From: Opisthocomus hoazin
Taxonomy: Eukaryota; Chordata; Aves; Opisthocomiformes; Opisthocomidae
Reading direction: 5' to 3'
Length of the DNA stretch: 64,000 nt
NCBI RefSeq assembly: GCF_030867145.1
Contig: NC_134433.1
Location: forward strand, 11,483,216-11,547,215
Shown here: positions 33,822 to 46,400 of the stretch, piece by piece
Numbering within the stretch: position 1 is the first letter of the stretch
Layout of the letters: the number at the start of each line of letters is the position of its first letter
Program-made: the position numbers and the translations under genes
The notes under the pieces: model-generated
Databases searched by the model: none
What the model was told of the DNA's origin: nothing
Seen by the model: only the letters and a program-made list of their open reading frames with translations

Positions 33822-36800
33822 TTAAGTCCTCTGAAGGATGCTTCTGGGAAGCTCTGACAGACAGGTCTTCATCTCTTGTAATTCCTGGATCTGAGTACTC
33901 TGAGGACCACAGTGCACCGACAAAATCTCCTCTGCTCTTTGAATCGTGCTCAGAGCTTCAGAAACCGCAAACCTGAAATAAAAAAAGAATAAGAACAGAG
34001 TATAAAAAATACTTAATTCAGCTCCTTGACTTACACAACCTTTAACTCCTCCCCAACAAAAACCTAAACCCGTTCATGGGTACAGATCCTACACTCCACT
34101 GCCTTTCAGCACCAGGCAAATAGTGTGCACTTCAGCTGCAAAGAGAGGATGGAGGGGAAAAAGGTAAGGAGACGGACAAAAACTTAAAACATTATCTTTG
34201 AGTACAGGTACCCATTACTTCCTCAACGCAGCTCCCGCTAAAATTAGTTCAGTCAAAGGGAGATGTTGTGAGAAGATTTTCAGAACCAGTCAGGGGATTT
34301 GCTTGCCAAAAGAGGGCCAAAATAGAGCAAGAGGATTTTATCTCCTCCTTTGAAAAGATGTCAGCAACATTACACAACTGAGGTACACACACCAAGGGTG
34401 ACTAGTTGTCAAAATAAAACAATAGGACAGGGAATAAATGGAGCCAGGGAGAAGAATAGACAGGCACAAAGCAGAGAAATGGGTCCAAAGAGAGTCATGA
34501 GGTATAAGTGAACCCCAGTGGGGTTAATAAACTTGCACTTGAGTGATGGACAACTTTTGTACCTGTGCCAGACTTCCCAGGGTCCTGCGGGACACCCTGC
34601 AATGTGCCAAGGACCACCTGCCATGACATCGTGTCAGACACACAGGAGCAGTGCAGGGAAGGGACAGATAACGAAAGCAGATTTACCCATTGAAGAGAAT
34701 TTGTGCCAGCTTGAAAAGTTCATGACCTATTTCTACACTTGATGGCCCATGATGCATTTCCACAATCTCAATACTCCTCTCCAGGTGTCTGGCTGCATCC
34801 TGCCACTTCCCTGATGGAAAAAATGAAAACACAACAAAAAATGAGTCATGAATAAATACTTTCTATGGGCTACTGCCACCCGAAGAATCTGACAGCATTA
34901 TCTGAAATGTGATGAACTATGTCCACAGCATTCTTGGGAGGCTGCTGACCTCAGAACCAGGACAGGGAATCTAGAAGACTACGAGATCACATTACTGTTC
35001 ACTGGGTGCTGGGAATGCAGTTTTGACTACTTTCAGAAAAGTAGTCTTTCTGAGAGCAGTGCTGTCAAGACTAGAGAAATGCAGTAGGAGAACAGTGAAA
35101 GGACTAGTTAGAGAAGAAACTAGTCATGTTAACTTCAAAGTTCAGAAAACTAAAGATAATGAGAAGACAATGCCATACCAAGAGTAGCATAAACCTGTGC
35201 TAGATGATCCTCCATCTCTCCCATCAGCAAATGCTCTGGAGACAGGAAGTTTCCAGCATCCATTTGACACTTCTGGAGCATTTTGATAGCCTGATCTGTA
35301 ACAAAACAGGGTATAAAATTCATCCTATTGGCCAGTCTTCAGCTTTCCATGATCGATAAAATACAGTCAGTCCAATTTAATCTTTCTATCTTACAGAACT
35401 AGATTTGGATTTCATTAGGATTCAACACTGACTTCGTCCGCAACCTTGCTTATTCTAACGGAGTGTTGGCCTGACTCAATCCAGGAAAGCAAGGCCTTGG
35501 AATGCATAACTCCAAGGTTACCCTGAGTTCTTTTAGTTACTATGGAACAGCATGTGACTTAGATTAACACCCAGATCAAGGGTATAAAAAACCTAAAGCT
35601 CAAGTCCTCAGGGACACACCAGGCTGCATGCCAGAAGACCCCAACTGCATAAACAACAGTGCCATCTCATGGCTAGATCTCCCAATGTATACTCATTAGC
35701 TGCTGACCTTAAAGTAGAAAGCTGAGCCTTACCAGCCTTCCCGTCTCTTAGCTGTTCTAATGCTTTCTTGATTTGTTGCTGAAGGTCCAGTAAGCGGTGT
35801 GACAGGCTCTCTCTGCTGACTGAGATTGCACAAGCTTCATTTGAACAACACAGCATGTCTTCCCCCTGAGGAAATCATCCCTGTGATCACTCCTGCTCAC
35901 GTTCAACTTAAACCTTACTTTCCAACTCTGTTATCTCTGTACGGTGTCACAGAAATGCTAATTTGTTTCTCAGTTGCATTCATTAAACAAAGTGACTTGC
36001 TTGTAAATTTCTATAAGCTTATTTGATTTTATGAGAAACTTCCAGGAATAGCTTATGACTATGTGAGCTACAGATTAGGCCACAGCAGGGTGATGTGGTA
36101 AACAACTAATGTCCATACAAAATACATACTGTGTTGACTTCTCCCCACCTAACCCACACTACATGCTGTTTTCATTTACATCCTGTGAACTCCAGAGAGC
36201 ATGACTCTACTTACAGCCCCTGTATGTACACCTTCTGCTGTCGACTCCAGGCCTCCATTTGCTTTACTAAATATTCCCCTTCCCCTAGTCCACGGCCCTG
36301 ATATTCTAAAGTTCCTTCATCAAGTTCAAAAGGATTTTAACTTGCTATTAAAGGCATTAGTTTCCCTATAATGCTGGAAGACTGACATACAAGAACATTA
36401 CAAGAAAGCTGCTAAGAACAGTGAGATACTGTCTTGCTCTACAGGGGCTTTTGCCTGCTGAGCAGAGATCACGGACTGAGGTCTTTAACTCTTGACTTTC
36501 CCAGGGACCCAAGCGTCACACATCCCAAGAAGTTATACAGTCATAACTATGGAAGAACTACCTGCATTGGAGCCCGGCAGCTAGGACAGCAGAACGAGTT
36601 TCTCACAGACACCACACTCTTGACATCAGACTCTAACTCATCAAGGCATGCCTGACAGCGACACTCAAAGAAATACTGACTGAGAAGCTGTTGTCTCTCA
36701 GCAACCCCCATTCTACACCGGTGAGGCCCTGGAAAGGGATGGCAAGGGTAGAAATCTTTAAACAGGTACAGCTCTTAACATCAGACTAAATCTATCTTAG

Positions 36801-39800
36801 TTATAATTGAGAATAGATATATCATCTTTTGGAGAGGACATAACTGGAGACTGAAAATGTAACAGTGGGCTCAGGAGATAAAATCTTGCGTTGATTTCTT
36901 CAAGGCTTATACATAAACAAAGACTCTAGCAACATTACACTGGGAATTACAGTATCAATAGCAATCAGTGAGCATGCCAAGTAGAGGTGAAAGGATGTCT
37001 GTGCCTGGAGACAAACAGCAAGTTAATACTCACCATAGCAATGGAAAATCTCTTGGCCGCTTCGGATTGGCTGTGATGCCCTGACAGTGGCAGCTGTCCC
37101 AGTAAATGACACGCTGATATTGGGACAGCACGAATGGTTCAGAAGGCTGAGGACAGGAAAGAAGGCTGTCGCCAGGCGCACAGGCTTCTTATTTACAACA
37201 GCACCATCTCCGGACCCTGAAGACAGAGGAAAAACAAGCAGGTTGAGAATGAATGCTCAGTAACCCACGCAACTTCTGCAACGAGCACTATGACCTACTG
37301 CAGATAGCAGTAGAAAGGTTTCTAGTATATTGCTGCAATAAATGATAGCTAAATACCCTCTACATGTGCAGAAAAGAACAGGCCAGCATGGGACAGGCCA
37401 TTAAATTTTAAGCAAGTCATTCCCATCTGCAATGTGAGCTGATTACAACTGATAATTCAATCTCTTCACACAAGCTAGATGAGCAAGGACAACAGAGAAG
37501 GGCTTAAAAGTTGTTATCTTACCGGACTCCTGCATTACAGTGATCGCTTGTGCATTACATTGCAGCTGCAACACATGCCTCAGCATTGCTTCTGCCATAA
37601 TCTTCAGCCCTGGAGACAATTCACCCGATGTTTTTTCACGTGTCTTTGGTTTGGACCACTTCTCAGATGATTCCTGATTCAGAACAGCAGCCTCCAGACC
37701 AGCTTCTTGCAGTTCTTTGCACATAGCTACTACACTCAGCATGAAAAGGAACTTATGTTCAGGGCTGTGCTTCTCAGCATGTGGCAAAAGGTTGAACACA
37801 GCTTGGTAAGAACTCTGGTACTGACCATTATCATTACAACCAGGGATACCTCTGGTACCAGCTCTCGTATCTGGTGCCTCACCAAGATGTTTGCATCTTG
37901 CCTCAGGGTTACGAAGGTCCTTGTCACCATCGTGGGACCATTCCACCAGCCTGCTAACCTCCGCAAATCCTGCCAGTAGAACAGTCCTCAAGGCAACATG
38001 GCAGAAGACCCCTAATGTGAGAAGCAGCGGCCCCAGAGAGCACTCTGTCCTGTGGTACTGCTCCCATGCCACATCTGCACAGTTCTGGCTGCAGTACTTC
38101 GCATAACTGCACCCACGGCAAGGCACTGAGGCTAAGAGCTGCCTCAGACAACGGTGGCAATAAAGATCTGCGTTAGTGACTCGAGTATCCCACGCTGTTT
38201 CACTGCTGTCAGGCAGAAGAAGGCGCTCCCCTGGGCAGAGCACGCTTACAAAGGCCTCCTCTTTCAACAGGGTCTGTCCTGGCAGGATGTCCTGGGAAGC
38301 CACCAAGTGACGTCCCCTCTCTCTATCAAAATTCAACCTCAAAGACGATGACGCGCCTGAAATTCCGTCATTCTCTTCCCAGACCTCTGACTTTCTTGGA
38401 ATATCATCACGTCCTTCTGGTGCAGGCTCTGGACAGCTCTCTTTCTCATGTATTTTAATCTTCAGCTGATTTAACTTTTTTAGCAGTGTTTGCTGTGTAG
38501 TTGTGATCCCATCCACAGCAATTTTATTCTCCACCGCACTGAGGGCGTCTGCTGCATCCTGTACCCTCCCCAAACACAGCAGACATTCAGCTTTCCGCAG
38601 CAAGACCTTGGGCAGCAGCCTGTCTGGATAGCCATGACTTTCAGCCCTGGCAATATCTTCCAAACAAACCTAGAAACAAAGGCAAAGCCTTTTAAATGTA
38701 CTTGAAAACCAGCTGATGCTCGTGCGCTTGTATTCCATCTAAGACGCAGAATATTTTCATGAGACTACGTTAATCAGCAAATTCTATGAGCATAGCCAAT
38801 CTGTCGGCCAAATAAAGCCTCCTGACACAGCACGAGAAGGAAAGCAGGAAGCCCTTAGAATCACAGAATGGTCAGGGTTGGAACCCTGTGGGTCACCCAG
38901 TCCAACCCCCTGCCAAAGCAGGGTCACCCACAGCAGGCTGCACAGGACCTTGTCCAGGCGGGTCTGGAATATCTCCAGAGGAGACTCCACAACCTACCTG
39001 GGCAGCCTGTTCCAGGGCTCCGTCACCCTCAGAGGGAAGAAGTTCTTCCTCATGTTCAGACGGAACTTCCTCTGCTTCAGTTTGTGCCCGTTGCCCCTTG
39101 TCCTGTCGCTGGGCACCACTGAACAGAGTCTAAGTAACGCTGGATGCTTTAAGCACGGGTTTGGAAGCAGATCTGAGCTACCGACTGTTGTTCCAACAAC
39201 CCAACCCCTGTTACTGCGCGGTTTGCAGAAGCTCCCACCTGCACCCTGTGCGCAAACACCGTCCGGTGACACCGCAGACGCTGCTTGGGCCCCTCCCGCC
39301 ACCCGGGAGGCCCCAGGCCGCCCTCCGGGCCTGCAGACTCGCCCGGGGCCGCCCCCGGAGCTGGGGCAGCCGCGGCCCCCGCCGCCCCACCGCCGCTTAC
39401 CTCCAAGTGCCCGAGGTGGAAGAGGGCGGCGGAGCGGTTGGCGAAGCAGACGGACACCTCGGGGCTGCCGGGGAGCTCGTGGGACGCCGCCTGCGCAGAC
39501 ACAGAGCTGCTGCCTCGGGGTGGGGGGGTCCCTCAGCGGGGCCGGAGCCCCCATCCCCGGGGGTCCCCTCCCGGGGGCCGCCCCTCACGCTGGGCCCAGC
39601 GGACCCCTCACCAGGCGGCCTGATGGCCCGGCCCCACCTTACCTGCGAGTAGAGCCTGGCGGCGGCTCCGTAATGGCGGCGGCCGAACAGCCGGTTTCCC
39701 TCCTCCCGGTAGAAGCGCGCGGCCGCCGGCTCCTTCCCCGCGCGCGCCCGGCGGCACAATCCCCTCAGAGCCGCCGCCTCCGCCTCGGGCCTGCGGGACA

Positions 39801-39990
39801 CGGGGGTCAGCTCCGCTCCGCGCCCCGCCCGCCCCGCCCCATCCCGCCCCGCCGCTCACCGGAGGAGGCCGCAGCTCAGGGGCAGCGCGTCGTGCAGGGA
39901 CGCCGCCGACAACCGTTCCCGCAGCGCCGGTTCCAGCGCGGCCCAGCGCCGGGCGGCGCACACCCGCCACTCCTCCACTGGCAGCGCCAT
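33822..39990 (-). CDS. SMYD4: SMYD4, SET and MYND domain protein
   Basis: Minus-strand coding exons in transcript order are 39860-39990, 39643-39790, 39401-39490, 37523-38669, 37034-37216, 36562-36728, 35733-35865, 35179-35295, 34687-34810 and 33822-33972. They join in phase to about 796 aa (human 804), all GT-AG. N-terminal TPR-like helices include [10 protein letters not shown] and [15 protein letters not shown]. The split SET domain starts near residue 242 ([13 protein letters not shown]) and holds a MYND zinc finger at about 294-333 (CHRC...[11 protein letters not shown]...HRTEC). The SET catalytic-core motif NHSCCPN lies near 532 and is followed by the EIFHCYGPH segment, then a post-SET Cys cluster (CRCQAC, CCPSC). 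C-terminal TPR-like helices end the protein. The family comprises putative protein-lysine methyltransferases linked to heart and muscle development; its substrate is not evident from sequence. The start codon has G at -3 and G at +4. Confidence 0.96.
38857..39131 (-). mobile_element. CR1 LINE fragment in SMYD4 intron 3
   Basis: About 275 bp of CR1 3' end in minus orientation. Read on the plus strand it starts AGAATCACAGAATGG and passes through CCCAGTCCAACCCCCTGCC and TTGCCCCTTGTCCTGTCGCT. It is closely similar to the inverse complement of the copy at 25908-26415. It lies between SMYD4 exons 39401-39490 and 37523-38669, in the same direction as the gene. Confidence 0.92.
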
Positions 39991-40470
39991 TACCGATACT
40001 CCGATGGCGGCGCCCAGCAGCACTGGCGCAGCGCGCACGGGAGCGCTTCCGCCGTACGGCGGCTGACAGCCAATAGGAGCGCAGTACTGCTCGCCGGCCC
40101 GGCCACGCGTGGCGTGACGTAAGGGCGCGCCGGAAGTAGCGGGCGCGGCTGCGAGCGGCGGGAGGATTTGGCGGCAGCGGCGGAGCGCGGCGGGAGACGC
40201 AGCAATATGAGCGTGCGGCTGAGCGAGGGCGCTATCGCGGTGAGGGGCCGGCGGGGTGGGGGACTGGACCGGGGCTGCGCCCGGGGAGCAGAGGCTTGGG
40301 CACCAGGTTCGGCCCGGCCCTGAGGGGAGAAACCAGGCCCGGAGCTGGGCCCGGTCCCAGTAGGCAGGCTGGGCCCTGGTCGGCCCCAGCGGTAACGGCC
40401 GTTCCCGTGTCTGGCCGTTGCACGGCAATTCCCCCTCAGCTGTGGGTCTGGGGACGTTCCTGAGTGGGGT
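39230..40470. promoter_or_regulatory. CpG island over SMYD4 and RPA1 5' ends
   Basis: Dense CpG and very high GC spanning SMYD4 exons 1-3 and RPA1 exon 1, in sharp contrast to flanking A/T-rich introns. This is typical of a housekeeping promoter island. Confidence 0.85.
39991..40206. promoter_or_regulatory. Bidirectional SMYD4/RPA1 promoter
   Basis: Only 216 bp separate the divergent start codons. Visible elements are a CCAAT box (40070-40074), a CRE/ATF-like TGACGTAA (40115-40122), an ETS-like CCGGAAGT (40130-40137) and an E2F-like TTTGGCGG (40167-40174). A perfect 14-bp palindrome lies at 40049-40062. There is no TATA box. An E2F site would fit cell-cycle control of RPA1. Factor binding is inference from motifs. 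Confidence 0.75.
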
Positions 40471-43400
40471 GGTGGCGGTGGCACCTGTCTGAGGGTCGTT
40501 TGTTCTGTTCTTCAGGCCATAATGCAGGGGGAGACCGTCTCCAAGCCCGTGCTGCAAGTCATCGTAAGTACTCCCCGTTACCTCTCGTGCCAGTCCATCA
40601 GTGGCCGTGTGTGCTTCCGCGCAGGCTTCCACCTGCAGCCAGGCTTCCTCTGCAGAGGAGCCGAGCGAGGCTGATGTGCACTTAATTTCATTTTACGTGA
40701 CTTGGGCTGCGCTGTTGATATCAGTGCTAAAAAAAAAAAGGGCTGTATAGATACTTCATTCACTAATGAGTTCACTTCATGTTTTTGAAGAGGTTCTGAA
40801 GAAATGAGAACTTAGAATCTGTTGTTTCCCCATAGAACACACGGGCTATTGCTACAGGGAATGGGCCACCGCGTTACCGAGTGTTGATGAGCGACGGGGT
40901 GAACACGCTCTCTTGTAAGTATGACAACCTGCAGTGAGATTTGTGAGAGTGTGGAGATACTAATGGTGCTAAAGTTTCCAGTCTGATGTCTAGGTGCATA
41001 GGGATGAAATGAGTATTGAAGGACAATGTGCCATACATGGGGACAACAGAGTGTGAAGTGTGCAACTGCATTTTAACGGTTTGACAACATCCTTCTTTTC
41101 TGGAACTTCCTTCGTGAGCTTTAAGCAATTAACTTGCTACAGGGTATAATGAAAGTATAGAAACCTATACACATTTTTGTAACAGTGGTTTTAAAGTAAT
41201 TTAGCTTAATCTTTCTCTGACTTCTTTGATGCGTGATCATTCTAGCTATCACTGCACTCTGAAGTTTGGGGAGTAAGTGCAGTATAGCTTCTACTCAGTT
41301 TTGGTGCCTTGTTGCTGGTTACACTGTTTTCTATGTGTTAACTAACTGCAAGTTGTAGATCTAATGGAACACTAGACTGGCTGGATAAGTTGTGGCCAGC
41401 CATAGCAGCCCCTTTTAAGGCTGGCATGTGTTAGTTGTTCCAGTGTTTTTCTTCTGTTTCTGCAGCATTCATGTTGGCAACACAGCTGAACTCTCTGGTG
41501 GAAGAAGAACGCTTATCAGCCCAATGTATTTGCCAGGTTAACAGATTCATTGTCAACAGCCTGAAAGATGGAAGGTATGTATGTTTCTTTAAGCATGGTT
41601 CTACAGAAAGGCAGCTGTGCTAGTGGGTGCTCTGTCCTTTTGTGACGAAGCAGAGGCCGAAGGCTTTTGATTGGGATTATCTGAAAATACTCAGTCTTTA
41701 GGGTGCAAGGGGGAAAGTACATAGCACAAGCAATAGCAGAAATACAAAAATTGCAGAATGTGACTGTACTGGGTTCAGATGTGTCTAGTACAGTGATTTA
41801 GTAATTTAAAGTTTCTGTATGGAATACTCCAAATTGTACAAAGTTTCATTAAAATTCACTTAACATTATCTGCTGTGGAAAAGAAGCAGTGAAGATTTCT
41901 TGTTACTTAGGTGTTGTGGAATCTGGTCTTTCTTTTATGAAAATGTGAGGGAAGGGGGGTAAAATACTGCAAAATGAAAAGGGATTTGAATAAAGTGATT
42001 ATAGAGAAACTATGTATGTGTCTAGAAGAATATGAACTGAGGTTCTGTGTATATTCAGCATTTTGTGAAGGAAATATAACTTTTGCGGCAGGGAATATAT
42101 TCTCTCTGGTAAAATCTGGTATGGTTTTGATACTTTTAAAACACTATGATGTTTCAAGCCCGTTTTGTGTGCCCATTCAGCCTGCCATCGGCTGTCCTTG
42201 CTGAAATGCAACGCTGTTTCAAGATTGCTTGTACCTCATGAGAGGTTTAAGTTGAGAGTGGAAAGCTTTTGTCTTCCAGATCCCTCCTCCAAAGAATCTG
42301 CCCCTAATGGTTGGTTCCCTTATCTGCACGCAAAGGATGTTCAGAGTCCTATGGACTTGCAGAGGGAGTGAAAGTCTTTATTGCTGTCTATTCTGTGTTT
42401 GTAGGAGAGTGGTTATACTGATGGATTTAGATGTTCTGAAAACTGCTGATAAGGTTGGTGGGAATATTGGCAATCCAGTGCCATACAATGAAGGTGAGTG
42501 TCGTCTATAAACAAATAGCTTTCCGAACAGGCTGTCTGTTGTTATGGTCTTTCAGCCGTCCATTATTTCCATTTAAAAAGAAGCAGTCGGATATGTTCAG
42601 CTTTCTTATGCCTGGAACAGTGATGTCCAGATCTTGAAAATCCGTTATTTGTGTAACACAAAATGAGTTCTGTTCATATTTTGATAAACTCCACACCATG
42701 GCTGAAGCTTCAGTCCCTACATGACATTGGGAACTATCTACACCTTATGATAACATTGACAGGCTTTTAGTATACATTAGTGGTCTCTACCTAGAGTTCC
42801 CGTAAGTATGCGGAAGCTATTCTGCGTCTCCTCATAATGAATAATCAAACAGATTATAATTTCTTCTGTCTGGAAAGAAGACAGCAGGAGGAAGATGTAA
42901 TAATGATCTATGAAAGTATAAGATGGCATGAAGGGGATGAGTAAAGAATGATGAATCTCTCTTGCTTTTCTACATTCATTTGATGCTCTTTAGTTCTCAT
43001 ATTGTCAGGTAGTGGTTTTAAAACAAAGGCTGTACTGCACCCCCAAACAGTGCATAGTTAAATTATGGAACTTGTTGAGGTAGGTGCCAAAAATTGGCAC
43101 AGGTTCAAAAAGCAATTAGATGTGAAAGAAAAATCCATTAAAGGCTGTTAAACATAACAATACATCCTCTGCATGAATGTTAGGCTCAGGAAGCACTAAA
43201 ACCTAGATTGCTCGAAGCGCATAGATGAGAGGCTGGTATGAAAACACGGCCAGCATACAGACTTTCCTAAGCACCCGTTCCTACCCTGCCATCTGAAAAA
43301 CAATGACGTGCTGGGTGGACCTTAACCTGACCTGCCATGAATCTTTTGTTTTTATTATGTTGCGCAAGTGACTCTGTTCTTTGTTTTCATGTGCTGAGTT

Positions 43401-46400
43401 TACAGTTCTCAGGCACACATTTTTTGAATTAATATCTTTTTTTCCATGAGATACGTTCAAAATATGTTATTTTCTTCCAGTTCTGATCTTTAAAAAAGAG
43501 AGAGGATAATAAGCACTTAAAGAAAATATTTGTACAGCTCTGTCATTGACGTATATACAGATAATGGCTGAAATTTTATAGCAAATAGCTCTTGGAAGAA
43601 TTTTTGTTCCTGGTGGAAGTGAATTAATATATTTTTATTACTAAGGGACCACACATTAGTGGCAACAATTTTCTGTAGGATATTTTGGACGAACAGCAGT
43701 GGTAGGTACACTGCCATTCTGGTTAAAAATCTACTTTAGTAATCGAAGTAGAAATTAGACTTCGTTGCAAAGGCAAAGACATCTTTCTTCATTAACTTTC
43801 TTTTTCCTAGGGAATTAGAGGGGCGTTTGTTAAATGAGCCTAAAGAATCCTTTGTTCCTTTGATAGTTACTTAGCTAATTGCTGTTTAAAAAATGTGTTG
43901 ACATCTCCGATTTTATGGTTTAATCCCACAGTTGCTGTAGAGACCAAGATTTTCAGAATAGCTATTGAGCAGACTGTTTTGTGCCTTTCTCTCATTTCCC
44001 TTGCTTGTGTGATATGAGAGCTTGTGAACTGTAGTGTTTTTCGGTTGTCATATTGTTGCTTAGAAATGACTGGGAATGTGATATTTTACAGAACTGAGCT
44101 GAAAATGCACCTTTAAGACTATAAATTTTGGTAAAATTGCCGTGATCTTGATCAAAGTTGTGTTCTTCATTTGGGCTTACAGAACTACTCAGGAATGAAG
44201 TTTTCAAAGCTAAATGCTTTTGGAGGTGTTACAGGTCTATGATCATAGTAAGTGTGGTTTTGTACTAAGAGGTGCTGAATTTGATGTGATGTGTATTTCA
44301 TTTTAACACTGATGTTATTCTGCAGACTTCATACCCTTTTATTTGATACTAAATAAGGTTTCTGTTACAGAAGATGGTAATAGTTCAGATGAAGTATGCT
44401 TAACCCAGCCTTTCTGCTCTGCAGGGCTGCCCGATTTGTCATGAAAGCCGTGATAAAATGGCAGAGGTGTATTTCAGGTTGCAGATTCTTTAAGTTCCTG
44501 TATGTATTGAGAGACTGTATTTTTGAGGAACACTCAGCTAATGCAGAATGAGTATCTTAAGAGCATTTTGTGGTTTTCATGGGAAAGAAGTTCACGTATT
44601 TTAAAAAGAATGTTTAGTCCTACTTTTGGTATTAGTTGAAATATAGATCTCAAATTGTTGGACCTAGGATTAAGGAATATTTTCTCCTAGGCTGTAATAC
44701 CACAGTAGGACCCAGGGAGCTAGAAGCTGGCTTTTGGCCACTTTATGCTTGAGCAGTAGGCAGTTAATCTGCCTAACAAGGAAGCTGGAGACACAGTCTT
44801 CTTAATACATACCATAAAAACTTTTCAGGCAGCATTTCATAATAGTATTGAAAATTAAGATTGAGCAGTTTAGTTCTTGTTGAAAACTCGATGGTAGTAT
44901 TATTATTGTCATTAATCTCATTCAAATTACTCTGATGCTGGACTTTTATCTTACTATGACAATTACTTGCTACTTATGTTTAACTTCTGTCATTGATCTT
45001 TCAATGTTGAAATGTTTGTGTACTTACACATTCACTCGAACTCTATATTCTTGCCCTTCCCACCATCGTGATTTGGTGTGCGTTCTTTCAAAGTGCATTT
45101 TGTTCCCTCCTCTTCCCCCCACCATGCTGCTGCTCAGTTCTGCAGCAGGACTTCTGTCACCATGGCACTGTAGCAGGACCTTTCGGTAACAATTTATTGG
45201 AAGCAGAGGACTGCTGTTCTACAGCTACTGCATTAGAGTGGGCTGTGTGGCTAGCTTTAGCCAAAGGTCTTGGGTTTGACTAACCCAGTGTATATAGCAG
45301 AAATGGGATCAGGTATTTCGGTTGGTTTTTTTTTTAGCTTCTGCTAATAAAAACTAACAGCAAAAATCAGGCAGAGAAGTCAGTTTTCTCAGCACCTTCA
45401 GTGATCTGTAGGCCACCAGCTACCAAAAATCATAGTTTAGGAGTCCCTAGACTCTACACACAAGAAAATTGGAGAGATATTTCTGCTGCTTCTGTATTTG
45501 AACACATGCACAGATGTGTTAATATATTCTTAATCTGTTGAGAAACACCAGGGTATGAGTAGGCAGCCATTAAAACGTGAATTTGTGTTTCATAATACAC
45601 TAGTGTTCTAACGTATGCGGCAGTCTTTTGTTTGGTTTTAGGTGGGTTTTTATTAATTAAAAAATCCTTGGGGGGGGGGGGGACACACGACGACCAAACC
45701 AAAACCCCAAACATTTGGAACAAAAGTAGCAAGGAAGTCTCTTGCTGTTTCATATGCACATTCCTGTTCTTGAATATTCTTTCCCTGACCAGACGTATTT
45801 TCCTTTTAATGTGTTTTGTTGGGTTTTTTCCTTTCTCTTCTTACACTAAATGAATTTGGGGTGTTGAGCACTGACCCTGCCTGGGTCATCCGAGTACCTG
45901 AGGCAGCTGAGCGAGGCTGAAATCTGGCTTCTCCATCTAGTGGATTCTGCAGTAAATACACATTGCTGTTTGACGTCACTCTGTTGCCAGGGAGACTGCT
46001 GTCACCAGTTCACCGATGTGACTCGACTGCGGCAAGTTAGAGGAGCAGATTGGTTTTTGTGCCAGGACCTTGTTTTGGATTAAAAATAACCAGAGGATTA
46101 CCTCTGTAGACTACACAACATCAGGCGATGCTACACCAGGGTCTCCTTGTGTTGCTTCTGCTCCCTTACCTTCTCTGCCATCGTTTCTGGTCCTGCTGTT
46201 CTGGAATTCTCTGCTTCCCTTCCTCATAATGCTTGTAGGCTTGGTCTGACCTTCTTTTCCACTTGCTCTGACCGTCATCACATCCAAAATCAGTGGGGCT
46301 TTGCCTACTGAGACCTAGGACTTCCTGCAAACCGATGGCTTGAGAATTAGTTGCGTCCAAAAGACAAAAATGTTGGATATTTTCTCATCTGGAGGCAAAA

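Noticed and set aside
38878-40122. 414-codon plus-strand open frame
   Set aside because: It runs through an inverted CR1 fragment and then antisense through the CpG island and SMYD4 exons 1-3, all explained by other features.
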